DNA of 64,000 nt from Atriophallophorus winterbourni (GCA_013407085.1 JACCGJ010001544.1:1-64000), one strand, 5' to 3'. Counted from the first letter of the stretch, positions 30,400 to 56,684 are shown. The notes: a model not told the origin generated them from the sequence alone. A program made the numbers and translations.

Positions 30400-33300
30400 A
30401 ACTACTTAATCTTGCATAGCAATTAATGGGTATGTATTGAAATACTTTCACTTTGTATCTTCGTATTTTGTACTGGAAGAGGAGCTCGCACAACTGAAGA
30501 ATTCCTTCGAGCCAATAATCGAACCTAAAATAATTAAAATGAACAAACAAATATGCTCAACTTGGCCACCACCAAACAACTTTCCTGGTAAGGTCGAACT
30601 GTTGAATGACGGCACTCAGGAGAGTGATTAAAACACCTTAAAGCCGAAACCGTTCACATCAAATGCCTCATTAACCGAAGTTGCATCGAAATGATTTTTT
30701 CTCAGTGTTTTCTGCACAAACGTGCCACAGTCGACTGAGACGTTATCCTCGAATAGACACCAACATTACTTGGCTAAATGGTTGTTAGAGTGCAATCGGA
30801 TGAATCTAAAAGCGATTCATCCGATTTTGTTTATTCATTTCAGTCGTTCTCTGAGAGCGCTACATCAAGATAAACCGCGGTTGCTCGAGGTAGCAGTGCA
30901 AATGCTAATGAGTTAGACGATATACTTCTAACAACATACTTGCTACTGGAGAGTATGGAAAAAACATCTCGTTTATATGTTGATGTACCTTTATCAGAGC
31001 GGCTATAATCGCCACCGGAAGGAAACCAAAACAAAACAAATGATCGCTATGAGCTCACACTTATTCTCTCAAATATCCCAGAAGCTGGAACTGGTTCAGA
31101 TAGACAATGTAAATCTAACCACGGCATACAACAGTAAAGATTTATTAGTAATGCTATCCAAACCAGCAATGCAGCGGTTATCGTTACTTTTCCAAAACCG
31201 AAGTCATCAAATTATGAATTAATGTTTCACCATCCATTAAACTGACACCTTTGATCACAACTGAGGTAGACACCGTGCTAAACAATTGGAACCAGTATAG
31301 ATACAAAGTTCCACGAGCTATCATAATTATCATTAAACGTCTGAAAACCAACGAAGTTGACGAAAATCTTGGTACTGAGCACAGCGATGCCAGGAATCCT
31401 GATCCCAAATACGAATGTCGACCGACTCTATCGGAGTCGTCGATGTAATATACCCATTAAAACGAGCCTCATCGTCTATGACACGTACTTAACTTGTCTG
31501 TTCAAATACTCATCATCCCAAACATTAATCTAGATCGAACATCGAATGTTAGTACACAAACACACAATGCTTGAAAATAAAATTACTAGAGCTAATCAAG
31601 CTTTGTGAAAAATGAACAACACCTGATAGCCGTAACGGAATCCTGGTTCAATGAGCAATTAGCTGCGGAGGGGATTTCCATTACAAATATGTTTATTTTC
31701 ATCGTGATCGTATTACCGTGGAAGAGTAGGTGTTGCTATTTACTATGTACAACACCTCATGTTCAGAGAAATCACGGAAAATGATTTGATACTAAGAGAC
31801 ACCGTACTGTTCAGTTAAATTAGCAACAGGTGAAAACTGCATTGTTGGCGAACATCGTCCGCAGACAAAGCATAGAAAGATAGTTTACTTAAGAAAACTC
31901 ATCTTGTTGCTTACAGATATCAAAACAACGTCCTGATCATGGGTGACATTATTTTTCTGAATTTACTAAGAAGTGAGGTTCCAAAGGTTAATTCTCTCGA
32001 TCATCTATTCTACAAAATGTTCAACGAATTTCCTTTATTTAACAAAATATCAAGCAGCATTCGCTCCTCAAAATTTTTCAGACGAACGAGGAAAATTTAA
32101 TAGAAAATATATGCTATGAAGCATCACTCGTAAATAGTGATCATGTTGTTTTCGACTATATATCTGAAGCGAAAAAAGCTAGTGTCGCCAAGAAATTGAT
32201 AAGAAAATATCGATACGATTGCATAATCAATGGCATTTCAAGAAGTCACCGACTGAGCTTTAATTAACACATTATGTCCAACAATGGTGTTTATCGATAC
32301 TTGAGAAGATCTATGAAAAAAATAGAACTTCATTCTGGATGTTTCGAAAAACTGAAAAAGGATTCAAATTCATAACCTGGAATCGAACACAGAAAATGAT
32401 AAATTTGAGAAACTATGCTTAAAGAAGACACAGGAAGAAAACACCTGAATCCTGGGAATCCTACTGTTTGTTAAGCAACAAAATTATTCTTCTTTTCCAG
32501 GAAAATAAGGAAAGTGGATAAAATTGGACGAAATCCCATGCTGCTCTTCCAGTTCGTGAGCAGTGAGGCCAGGGTAGAGCCAGGAGTTTCCGCTTTACAT
32601 CCTACGACTGGAACTACATCCACTGCTCTCGAAGCCGCCAACGAAGTCGCTCGATTTTACTCTAGTGCATTCTACCCTACCCACGCTCATGTTTTGTTAA
32701 GCTTGCATTCAAATCCCAAATTAACACTATACACGAAATCGATGTGAACCATGAAAATGTCTTGTTGAGTCTATACATTTTAAAGACAGATAAACCACCA
32801 GGTACTGATGAAATAACACATTTCCTCCTAAACCAATGCGCCAATGTTCTATTCTCACCAATCTCTGATCTTTTCAACCTGTCAATGAGTTGTAGCAATG
32901 TTAATACTGGATGAAAAAGTGAATTAATCACTCCCATATACATTGGCGGGAACCGATATTATGTGTCTAACTATAGACCCTTGTTGAAATTGGTAGCTGA
33001 TGAGCTTATCAAACATTTAGGACAAAATAAGCACGGATTTGGGACAGCACACTCGCGGCAAGCAAATTTTCTCATAGCTCTTGACGACTGGACACTGGAT
33101 ACTCTATCCTTTTTGTTACTTAGATATGACGAATGCTTTTGACCTTGTTAACCATATATTCTTCTACAGAAATTGCAGCAGCTTGGGGTTGTCGAGAGAT
33201 TATTTACCGGATACAGGATTACTTGTTTCGTAGAGTCATCAGTGTCAGAGTTGATGGCGCACTATCCAGCCTAGTAGAAGTTACAAGCGGCGTGCCTCAA

Positions 33301-34360
33301 CACTAAATCTTGAAGCCAATACTCTACCTGGTGTACGCAAACGATATAGCTGGAATAGTAAGCAGCAAAATCATTATATTCGAGGATGACATTAAAGTCT
33401 GGAATAGCGTACGCACAATAGAAGATTTCTAAATTCTACAAAAAGATCTTGAAGCGCTTCATACCGGGTCTTGGTAACTTGCCTACCACTCAACATCCAA
33501 AAATTTTAAAAGCTAAACGTCGGCAAATCTTTCGAATTTACATACTCTCTTATATCTCAGCAACTCTCATGGGTTGCGGAAGAGGAAGTTCCAGGTGTGT
33601 GAATTTTTATTAACTTGGAGTCTTCATGGCAGTGTTCTGTGGTATACAGAAGGACCTCCCCTATCTTAGCACTGCTCAAAGAATCTTCGGTAGTTTCACA
33701 AAGCAGATACTCTCACTGATCATTATCACCTTTATCCGGCCAAGAATGAAATACGGTGTTTAAACATGGTCCCCACTGTTACAAGAGTACCTGACCTTGC
33801 TGCAACGCGTATACTACCGCGCTGCAAAACTGGTGACTGGACGATATAACAGGCCATACTAGGAGAGGATTGCAACCCTCTACATATTTGACTTTTCGTA
33901 CCGTCGTGTCAGGGGCGACTTGATCCTGCTGTTCAACATTCTGCTTTCAATGTTAGTAAAATCTTCAACACCTGTTTAATCTGCAAGAAGCAAGTGGTAG
34001 CAGATCCCATTGCTCTTGTTTTAGCCTCCTTCGGTCGATATCGACCACGAATTTTTATGTTCTACAGTTTTTTGAATGGCTTAACAGTCCGATTCGAAAG
34101 AAACAATCTCTCCTGCAGCGGATCGCATGGCCACAAGTTAATTATTCACTTATCTAGATCAAAATGTCGGAGGTTCTGCCTTACATTCGAGTTTGTTTTA
34201 TATAGAATTCTCAGCCTGGAAATATCATTTGTGCATCAAGCTTGAACATGTTCAAGGCTGAACTTGACAATTGTATGCTGAACAAATCCAACCTCGCACC
34301 TGAATACATAATCTAACTTCCCGTATTGATAAAGGATTAGTGTTGCTTATATGGTTACAC
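30400..34360 (+). mobile_element. CR1-like LINE, heavily degraded
   Basis: Endonuclease traces (IAVTESWFNEQLAAEG near 31620; MGDIIFLNLLRSEVP near 31940) precede reverse transcriptase traces (KPPGTDEITHFLLNQCAN, SNYRPLLKLVADELI, NKHGFGTAHSRQ at 32780-33060). A weak ORF1 may occupy 30440-31440. Stops and frameshifts are frequent. A copy of dispersed repeat 4 lies near its 3' end. Confidence 0.75.
34010..34130. repeat. Dispersed repeat 4, copy 2
   Basis: Starts CCTCCTTCGGTCGATATCGA, which contains the perfect 14-bp palindrome GGTCGATATCGACC. The ACAGTCCGATTC and AACAATCTCTCC blocks match 11490-11760. Confidence 0.65.
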
Positions 34361-34429
34361 TATATTTCTAATTTATGATAAAAGTAAAACCATTAAAACC
34401 TGAATCACTTTGAATTCTTCTCGCTAGAT

Positions 34430-35538
34430 CCTTCCAGGTCAATGTAGGTAATTCTACCTATGAATTCGCAAAAGCTACCAGCTGGGTCTCACAGTGTTCA
34501 GTATTGGACCCAATACTCTTCCCGATCTCTATTGATGATTTGGCATCTCAGATGTAATGTTACTGCTACATGTTTGCTGGTGAAGTCAAATTCACCGTAT
34601 TCAGTGATCACGATGATCTGTTGAGTGATATCGAAAAGGTCATTAAATGGTCACGAGATTGGGATCTTTCTTTGAACTATTGTAAATGTCATCTGTTGTC
34701 TGCTGCAGTCGACAAATTAACAGGAACTGCCAATAACAGTAGGATCGACCTTAAATTAATTTAGATGGTTAGGGATTTATATATAATCATAACAGCCGAC
34801 TTCAAATAGGCTGCGCAATGTGCATCGGCTGCACAACGAGCTGGAGTAGAACTCTTCAAGCTTAAATCTGTTCTGGGGTTGAAGGTATGTCTGGGAAACC
34901 CTATGAGCAACTCCAATTTCTTCAACTCTCTTCTCACTTTATCGTCTGCGTCAACGGGGTGACCAAATAGAAACCTTCAGAATCCTAAATGGCTTAGGCG
35001 ACGACGGTTGACAAAACTTGTTCTCTCGAGGGATCATCACTTTAACTAGAGGTCATACATTGAAGCTCGTAAAAAATCACAATCGTCTGAATCTTCGGCA
35101 GCACCTCTCCATTGGAAGAGTGGTAGGCTTTTGGAATAAGCTGCCTGAGAAACTAATCGCTTGCATATCAGTGGATGCATTCAAAATATGTTTAGATGCC
35201 TCGTGACATGATCTTTTACTTGACTTCTTTCAATGAATATGCAGGTCGCCTGTCAACAGAATTAGAATGAATTTGTTTTTATGTTGAATTTATAGGGTTA
35301 TTACCACGATTAAAAAATACATTTATATAATGCCTCGTTTTAACTGTTATGTTTTAAATGTACGCACAAATTTTCAATGGCTAACTACTCACCGACTTGG
35401 TGAAAAGAAATCCTTTCCGTTTTCTAAGTGCAGCTTCAAATACTTGAACCGAAGGACGGACTGGAAATCACATGACGTATCATCGACTACGACGAGGATG
35501 CCAAAGATCAATGAACCAACTTTGGCAGTGGTTGGCGC
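34430..35538 (+). mobile_element. CR1-like LINE, 3' part, upstream of the LTR insertion
   Basis: Contains a degraded VPQ-type palm (VFSDHDDLLSDIEKVIKWSR and WDLSLNYCKCHLLS) and a C-terminal block TRGHTLKLVKNHNRLNLRQH then VVGFWNKLPEKLIA. Its 3' UTR is interrupted at 35538 by an LTR element and resumes at 37948. Confidence 0.8.
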
Positions 35539-35706
35539 TGATGATTGTTTGAATAACAATCAATAATAATCAATAATTTTGGCATTCAAATTCTTGTTGT
35601 TAAGTACATTGAATTGATACATACTGTTGTAGTTCGTTTGAACGTGGTTTGTTCTTACTTCAATTCTTGGGTGGTTATTCAATTCAATACTATACAACTT
35701 AGCACA
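35539..35706 (+). repeat. 5' LTR
   Basis: TG...CA direct repeat of the 3' LTR, sharing the AATAACAATCAATAATAATC block. Confidence 0.9.
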
Positions 35707-35841
35707 TTTAGCTTCGCGAAAAGCTATTCTTCATGGCGAATTCAATTTTGGAACCTCTCCAAATAAACGCAAATGCCCGAAAAATTAAAGACTATTTTGA
35801 AAGATTCGAAATTTGGTGTATGACACGGCCGAAAGCTGAGA

Positions 35842-36054
35842 ATGATAAAAAATCTGTTTCATTTTCTAAATTCAGTTGGAAAATCTGCTTATACGTTAAT
35901 TAAAAACTTAACCTACCCGGATTCTCCTATTTCTCGACCATACGAAACGTTGAAGATGATTTTATTGCAACATTTCAAAGCAACAAAACGTGCAAAATTT
36001 CATTCCTTGGTGCGTCAGCCCAATCAAGGAATTCGCGATTTTTTCTACAATTGA
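35842..36054 (+). pseudogene. Gag N-terminal fragment of the small LTR element
   Basis: FHFLNSVGKSAYTLIKNLTY then HFKATKRAKFHSLVRQ is typical of Mag-like gypsy gag. A stop at 36052 and a frame change separate it from the rest. Confidence 0.7.
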
Positions 36055-36129
36055 TAATTCAGGCAGCGAAGTGCGACTTCGGTGAATTGTTAGAAATGCA
36101 ATTGAAAGATCGCCTAATCGCTGGAATAA

Positions 36130-36777
36130 ATGACAGTGTTTTGCAAAAATGAGCTCTTGAAACTGCCAAAACCTTCTTCAAAAGATGTTCGAGCTCATTG
36201 TGAACAGTATCAGGATGCGCGTGTGGCAACGGTAGATTTGTCGTTAGCCGAAAGTTCTGTCATGTTTATTACACATAAACGTGAAAGAGCGAAGAATGAT
36301 ATAGCCGGTCAACAGCTAAAGTATCAACCGAATATTCGACGTGTTACATATAACCATTCGAATTCAATCGAAATTGGGAAATGTGCGTCATGCGGCAGAC
36401 TGCACTCACGCCACACTTGCCGATTCCGTCAATCCAGATGTCACAAGTGCGGAAAAACTGGTGATATTCAATCCGTATGTCGAACTCCTAAAACGTATTG
36501 GACCGATTCGAAAAACACTCAGGTTAGCGATGTTAATGATGAATTAAAATTATTATCTTTGGCCGCGACATCTTTCAATTCTAGCCATATTCGTAAAACC
36601 ATTTCTCGTGTTACTAGTGGTGCATCATTAGATTTTATTCTAGATACGGGTATCGTTAAATCCCTTATTACCCAGAGAGATCTAAACAGTTTGCTCCTAA
36701 TGCGAAAATCCAACCTACTAGCCTCACAATTAAAGGCATTACATTACATTCTACTCCTGTCGTTGGATCGTGTATGA
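36130..36777 (+). pseudogene. Gag nucleocapsid and protease of the small LTR element
   Basis: The 215-residue frame has two zinc-binding arrays (CASCGRLHSRHTC then CHKCGKTGDIQSVC) and a retropepsin active site, FILDTGIVKSLIT. The frame is open from before the knuckle through the protease; earlier gag is in another frame. Confidence 0.8.
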
Positions 36778-37778
36778 TCTCCATCCGAGATGTAAACAAT
36801 AATGCTGACTGTAGATTCATTGTTATTGAAACTGGTCCATCTATTCTCGGTCTGAAAGCAATGCAAGCTCTAAAAATCAGTCTATCCCTCTTGACATCGT
36901 CTGAAGACACTTCAGAATTGAAGAAGCTCACAATTAAATGTTCGCAAGCAACTGGTGGAATGCGAATTTCTCCTATTTCTCTTGACGTAGAAGGAAACCC
37001 CGTGTTTCTCAAATGCCGCCTCATTCCATATAACTCCGAAAACCTATCGGAAAAGCCGGAGCTCTAATGCAGACAAACGATGATGATGCCTTAAATATGC
37101 CCCTTGGCGAAAAACGAAACGTTGACTTTCATACATCCTATCATAGTATCCAGTTACTCTGGATATTCAAACTGCATCTGGAAAGACAGCTTGACCGATT
37201 TCTAACAGTGCCATTGCTCGTGCTAAAGCTCTCTTGTTTGATGATGAAAATTTGACTTCCCTACCAACCGACTCAAGCGCTACTCCTGTTAACACGTCCA
37301 CATCCGTCCGTATCATTGATTCAAACGGAAAATCTAATTTTCATTACCAAGAAAGTGGCTTCAAAGTTAGCGAACTTCAAAATTCATCAGATACCATTTA
37401 AAATAAATCACCGAACTCATCTCATCAAGCGAATTCAGCAGTGCCTTCTAGCTCATCTAAACGATCATCAGATAATGTACTTTTCAAAACCGCTAGAGGA
37501 AAGGCCTTACTGGCACCTTCAACTACTGCCATTGAAAGAGCGAGACAATCATTGGCAACTGTGGATGAAGTTTCGGGTTAGCAAGAACCTTCGTGTGTTC
37601 AATCGATTCAACCTGCAGTCACTGGACAAGCTTCTGATGAACAAGCAACAAACTTGTGACACACTTTGTCTTCCGAGAATACTGAATCAAGTGAACCTGT
37701 CAGACGATCGGAAAGACTGAGGAACAAACCTATTCAAGATTATACAAATCCGAGGATGATTGGAAACAGCGGTGAATG

Positions 37779-37947
37779 TGATGATTGTTTGAATAACAAT
37801 CAATAATAATCAATAATTCTGTCATTCAAATTCTCGTTGTTCAAGTGACATTGATTAATACATACTGTGTAGTTCGTGTGAGTGTGGTTTGTTCTTACTT
37901 CAATTCTTGGGTTGGTTATTCAATTCCATACAATTCAATTCATCACA
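37779..37947 (+). repeat. 3' LTR
   Basis: Direct repeat of 35539-35706 with scattered substitutions and small indels, followed by the target duplication. Confidence 0.9.
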
Positions 37948-38044
37948 TTGGCGCTCCTTTGAAGCTTTCCACCGACAAAAATTCTGACGCTCTATTGGTT
38001 TATCAGCCATTCACATTCCTGTTCCAACCGAACTGAACTGAACA
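37948..38044 (+). mobile_element. CR1-like LINE 3' tail, downstream of the LTR insertion
   Basis: CTTTCCACCGACAAAAATTCTG through AACCGAACTGAACTGAAC continues the 3' UTR interrupted at 35538. It matches the tail of the next LINE at 40425-40500. Confidence 0.8.
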
Positions 38045-40595
38045 AGGTTTTGACATGGATGCACTCCATCCAATCTTGACGTGGTATTTGCGTCTCAGCT
38101 AGAAGCTATTATGTATTTAAAGTACCTACCATCGCTCGGCAAAAGCGATCACGTAATGATAGGCTTCAAGGCGATATTGCGTTTTCACAAACCTTCCTCT
38201 CGTCCTAGACGCAATTTTAGGCTTGTGGACTGGGGTTTACTCCTGCAGAGTTCAAAATCTTCCCTACAGTTATCTAGCGATACCAATATAAGTGAAAACT
38301 AATATAGAATTCGTAAGTATCTAATCGAGTTATTCACAATCACGCTCCGCTGCAGTGAGTGAGATGGCATCAAACGCCGCCCTGGTGATATCCTCAAGTC
38401 TGTATGTCTACCCTTAAACGGGATCGCCTATGGCGGCAATATAAGCTATCCCTTACTTCTTGTTCTTGGGCCCATTACAAAAACCGCTCGAAATGCTTGT
38501 GTTAAATTACAGCGTTTGATCAAACAGGATTTTGAGTTATTTTTAGCTAAGGATGCTAAGTACAATCTTAAATAGTTTTATAGCTACGCACAGTCAAAAG
38601 GCAAAACCAGGGAAAGCATAGGAGATTGGAAACGGGAGGACGCATATGTAGCTGATACCGACCTGCTAAAGCGACTACCTTCTCATGGTTTGTCAATAGC
38701 ATTCAAAGACGGTATAATTCTTCAAATGCACCGTCGGGTCTGTTTTGCCTGACAACTGGTGTACATGTATTAAATGAGATGTCCTTCGATGATACTGACG
38801 CACTTATCCATGTTCGCATAATCATCGCTCAGGAAACGATTGGTGTCCACTCAATTATGCTTAAAAATCTTGCCTCGGTGCATTTGTCAGCTCTTTAATT
38901 TATGCCTGCAACTGAGAGTGGTTCCCAGTAAGTGGAATTAGGCCATAGTTGTGCCAATACACAAGGGTGGTTGCAGGTGAACTGTTGGGAACTATAGACC
39001 TGTCAGCCTGACTAGCATCGTCTCAAAAGTACTAGCAAAACTATTGCGTGACAATATATGTCAGCATCTTAATCGGTATTCTCTGTTCAGTGTAACTCAA
39101 CACGGATTTCTCAACGGTTGATCCTGCCTGACTACCATTCTTAGTTGTCTCGATACTGCAACTAAAATGCTGGACGAAAAAAATCCAGTCGAAGCCCTCT
39201 AATTAGATTTTAGCAAAGCTTTTGATTCCATGAGTCACCGCCTTCCAGAGATTAAGCTAGCAGCAAAAGACAGAGAGGGTAGTCTACTTGCTTGAATAAA
39301 AGCATTCTTTACAGGTAGGACATTCAGAGATCGGGTTGGATCTACGTTGTCTAGCCAAACCAACATGATCAGTGTGGTCCCTCAAGGTTCGGTACTCGGT
39401 CCTCTTCTAATCATAACTTTCATTGATGGCTTGTCGTCTGCCTTGAAGTGTCCATGCTCCATATTTGCGGATAATTTAAAGTTCATCGGTTCAATGTTTG
39501 AAGATACCTTGATGAACGACCTTGAAGTGGTCATAAATTGGTCATACCACTGGGACCTAATGCTGAACCTAAATTATAGCAAAATCATATCAGCACTGGG
39601 AAAAAAGATTTCGGTCCAGGTGTCGAGGAATTTCCTCAGTTTTTCGGCTAATTTAAGTGCTATCGAACCGAAGACCCGATGTATTCCTGCCCCTTTACAA
39701 GCCAAAAGTTCGGCCGCATCTCGAATATTGTGTTCAAGCCTGGTGTACTCACTACAAAAAGGACATAATTCGACTTGAAAGCGTACAGCGCCTCGCAACT
39801 CGCCTGAATGAGGGTCGGAGCGGTTAACCGTACGCTGTGCGCCCGATGTCTCTCGATCTTTTCTTCTTTTGGTGCAGTCGTTTAAGAGGTAACTTAATTG
39901 AAATCTTCAAGGTCTTGAAGGGTTTGAGTGGCGTGCCAATCCACGACTTCTTTACCTTAAGTCCAGAGCTGAGCACCCAGGGCCATTCACTTAACATTGC
40001 TAAGAAGCGATGTCGGCTAGACTCCAGAAAACACTTTTTCATCCTTAGGGTGGTAAACTTCTGGAACAGTCTTTCAGAAGAACTTATATCCTGCAGTTCT
40101 GTCTTGAGTTTACAACATAGTTTGGACCGCAACTGGAGTAAGTTTTTTCTGAATACTCTCCCTAAATGCTATACAAGCGTAGGTAGTTCACCATTTAGCG
40201 TTATCCCTTAAATCAAGTAAATGCTAGAGTTCTCTGTTTTTGCACACGATTCTACTTCAGCTGACCTCTCACCGTGATGGTGAAGAGAATCTGCTTTTTC
40301 TTTTTCTAGCATCGGTTATAACGCGGTGCTCTCTAAATACAATCAGAATATCTCTTGGTGTCGTGATCATCAAAGATTTAAAACAGACAAAAAGTAAAAA
40401 ACGTTTTGGCACTCGTGGGTGCTTCTCTACAGCTTTCCACCAAAAGAAATTCTGGATGGTCGATTGGCTCGTTATCCTCATACTATTCTGTGCAAACTGA
40501 ACTTAACGTTTTCGGCTTACCACCGAAAGTATTCTGGACGCTCGATTGGCGACTCTGCCACATATCGTCTTGTGCAAACTGAACTGAACTGGTTT
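38045..40595 (+). mobile_element. CR1-like LINE ending just before MCM6
   Basis: An endonuclease tail (YLPSLGKSDHVMIGFKA and SSRPRRNFRLVDWG) is followed by reverse transcriptase pieces: VGNYRPVSLTSIVSKVL, LDFSKAFDS, then VVPQGSVLGPLL and IFADNLKFIGS, where YADD is expected. The C-terminal frame 39837-40211 reads IFKVLKGLSGVP then VVNFWNSLSEELIS. Several stops make it inactive. Its tail is duplicated in tandem (40425-40500 and 40505-40590). Confidence 0.85.
40425..40590 (+). repeat. Tandem duplication of the CR1 3' tail
   Basis: Two units share a CTT-CACC start, a TTCTGGA block, CGATTGGC, and a TGTGCAAACTGAACT end. Confidence 0.75.
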
Positions 40596-40652
40596 TAACA
40601 CACCGATATCTTCAAGGACATTTTAAAAATTTAATTTGATTACTTAATCAAG

Positions 40653-53634
<12,982 letters not shown>

Positions 53635-53893
53635 GATTTACACTTCGTCATACTAACTGTTCTATGCTACTTTGTGTATCCTAGATTTAAACTACAACCC
53701 AATTATATTATCTGTACCGATATTTCCATCGTCTTATGTCATTCTTGGCGTACATGTTCACTCTCGATTCTGATTTACGACGCTTGTGTAAACCATTACC
53801 ATGTCTTCGGTCTCATGATCTCTGGGGGAGTGTTATTGACGAATGTGGCTGGTTCTGAATCCCATTCCATTACCATCGATTTGGGACCTCGTG

Positions 53894-53899
53894 AATAAA
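53894..53899 (+). terminator. Poly(A) signal AATAAA of MCM6
   Basis: First AATAAA after the stop, 260 bp downstream on the coding strand. Confidence 0.6.
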
Positions 53900-55440
53900 A
53901 AGCCACATGTCGCTGAAGTAACAAGTCCGATTTTCACCACCGTCAGTTCTTCACTGAAAACGGGCTTGATACATTTAAATATCAACGCCTCCTAAATTCA
54001 TGATTGAGTACTAAGACCTGTTTTATTGCTACGAAACTCCATTGCCCTTTTCTGGGAGCCTGTCGTGTTGACAAACCTCGTTTACTAACCACGAACCGCT
54101 ATCATTTCTCAAGGAATCGGTCCTCTCAGATGTAGAAAGTGGTTTGGAACTGCGGAGCAACCTACAAACACAATGTGACCGCATCACTGATAACACTTGT
54201 ATTTTAAACGGAGCTGCATTGACTCCTATTTATGAAAAGAATAAACATTGGTGTCTTAAACTTCAATTGCCTGGTAATATTTCACGGGTCTTGCAGAAAA
54301 ATCATACAACTGACTTATTTTGCCGAGTAATTAATCGGCGAAAGCTTTACAGATGAATCATACCGCAGTTTTTGTGTGCTGTGAGGACACGCATATATCC
54401 GAATCCATTTCTTTTTGTTTCACTCTAAACTGGAATCATTTATGAATCCACGTGGAAATTTCTTGCCTCATCAGTTTGACGAATTGGTGTTTCGTTACTC
54501 TCTGGCACAGAGCCGTGCAATCCACTCGATCCTTCCCATCACTTAATTGAACTACACGACAACAGGCAAAGCTAGAAAACTTTCAACATAATCGAGTAGG
54601 GGATTTCGTCACTGAACCTGTTACACGCTCATTGCCAATTAGAATGACCGATATGTGTTCGGTCAATGACAAGCATTGTGCTGATAACAATTTGGCTCCC
54701 CTTCCTTAGCCCTTCAATTTGAATCATCTTATCGAAGATTAAATTAAAGATTGATTCTGTGAAGTCGTTGCTAATCCGCCACTTCTGCTTGTTATCGACG
54801 TACCAGAGCAGAACTCAGGCAATAATTATTCGAAACGCTAAACATTGAAAGCCTCGATACACTATTAGTCACTATACTAACCAGATCCAACACTACACGT
54901 AGCAAGAACGAAGGCAGAGAGCTTTACCGTCTCCGATCAAAAGGCAGATTAGGCTGCGGTTCGTCTGTATTTTTACTCTGTTTTGGCCGAGAAAAATAGA
55001 AATATAATAATAGACCAACCAGAATTTCAAAGGAGCTGATGATTTTTGGGGAAAATAACGATATTTCCCTAACCCTTTTTGATATACTTTATACCGCGAG
55101 TTGCGTGGATTGACGTGCAACAGTTTCACAGGCTTGCTTTTTCTGATTGTCCAGCTACCTGGTTGCAAAGTTCGGTTGGTCGGCATCGCCGTCGTGATAT
55201 GTTCCTCTGGTATTGAATGTTTTGTACAGTTTATCCTGTGGTATCGGAATGTCGACGAACGTATCGGAGGTGGCGGATCTCGCGTGTAACTGATTTATGT
55301 GGCGTGTCAAAACACCTTTTCCAACTTTAATATAGGACCATTACACTGCCTCTGCGATGGAGAATGATATCATCGATCCACGGTGGACTTGATATTCTGT
55401 AGTCTCGTACGCAGATGGCAGTTCCTGGTTCGAACTACCA
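53900..55440. other. MCM6 downstream region, no clear gene
   Basis: Small frames only. A minus-strand frame at 55186-54893 lies where a gypsy integrase C-terminus would be expected, but I cannot confirm it. Confidence 0.4.
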
Positions 55441-56400
55441 CTTGATTACGATTGAGTGCCGGCTTGGCTGGCTTCGGAGAAAACGTCCGAAGTGAATTGC
55501 GAACAATTGTAGAACACGGGTGTTTCTGGTAATCTATGTTGGCTGAACAATCGAGGTAGTTCGCTTATCGTGTTGCTGGATTCATATATTTGTAGAGTTG
55601 TGAGAGGGCTCCGGCTGGCGTCGATTTCAATCAACCACTGCGTGTATGGACGATTGCTCGCAACAAAGTTTTATCTATTTGCATTAATTATTTACTGTCG
55701 CTGCATAGCCTGCCAGATGATGACGCATGCAATGATTGTATCTTCGTCCGGTTGTCCTCGAACCGGAATTAGGCGAGGTAGCGCGTCAGTTTGAGCAAAA
55801 TCTCCGGAACGGCAATATTGTATATTGAAATCGTAACCCAGTAGTATGAGAGACCAACGTTGTATCCGGTTGGCAGAATGTGCTGATATGCCTTTTTCGA
55901 ACCGAATATCGAAACGAAAGATTTGTGGTCGGCTGGCCACGTAAAGTGACGGTCGTAGATTAACTTGTGGAATCGTTTGACTGTGAATATAAGAGCCAAT
56001 GCCTCCTCGATTTCACCATAGTTGGGTTCCGCTGGAGTCAATGAACAAGAAGCATGCCTTCTCGCTTCCATTGATAAACTTGTGAAGAATCACGGCACCA
56101 AAACTACACCCAGATTCGTCGGCAGCTTGGAATCGTGATGCGTCAGCAGTGTTTGATGTCAACATTGATTTCATCGTCATAAAAGCTTAATCGCATTCTC
56201 TTGGCCAATTTCGTAAGGCATCCTTTTTGTAGTGAAGTGATGGCAGGAATGCACTGTAATAACTGATTAGATCCTGGAATGCTCGCGTTGAAGCAATTTT
56301 TTGGGCTGGTATCTTTTTCGAGATGGAGAACAGGTTGTGTCCTATAATATTTTCAAAGTTCTTTTGTGAGCTTAGTTGCATGTTCTCGCTTTATCTTGTC
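55440..56400 (-). mobile_element. Second Ty3/gypsy remnant with internal deletion
   Basis: Minus-strand frames: DLISYYSAFLPSLHYKKDAL (reverse transcriptase end), PNYGEIEEALALIFTVKRFH and FVSIFGSKK (RNase H), a DALPRL motif, then LPETPVFYNCSQFTSDVF, an integrase core with the second aspartate lost. The integrase zinc finger is missing, so a deletion joins RNase H to the core. It looks only distantly related to the 360-3752 copy. Confidence 0.75.
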
Positions 56401-56684
56401 GCGTTTTTTCTGCAATGTTTCTGTTGTTTGTACCTGATCGCAAATTGCACCGATCGGAAGGCGATCCAAATCAAGGAGATCGAGACCAAAAAGGTTAAGT
56501 TATGTATTAAGCACGTAAAACGTTCCTTAGGCCGGTGAGTTCCCGAACGGATTTGGTATTGTAGCTGTACGGAATCACCACAGGTACTGGTGGTAGTCTG
56601 TTGAGTTCTAGGAAACCAAGTTTCCTCCAGAGTTTACAAGAGATAATTGTGTGGATGTTTCTGGAAATTATCGCGTTTCTTGCA

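Larger units (their letters stand above)
35539..37947 (+). mobile_element. Small LTR retrotransposon: two LTRs, gag and protease, no RT
   Basis: 168- and 169-bp LTRs begin TGATGATTG and end CACA. The 7-bp target duplication TTGGCGC flanks both sides (35532-35538 and 37948-37954). The interior encodes gag with a CCHC knuckle, a retropepsin DTG, and a short pol-like tail RRSERLRNKPIQDY near 37700. Reverse transcriptase, RNase H and integrase are absent, so it needs help from a relative. It inserted into the 3' UTR of a CR1 LINE. Confidence 0.9.

Noticed and set aside
54893..55186. Possible small gene on the minus strand
   Set aside because: Position suggests the end of a gypsy pol, but the residues are too degraded to support any call.
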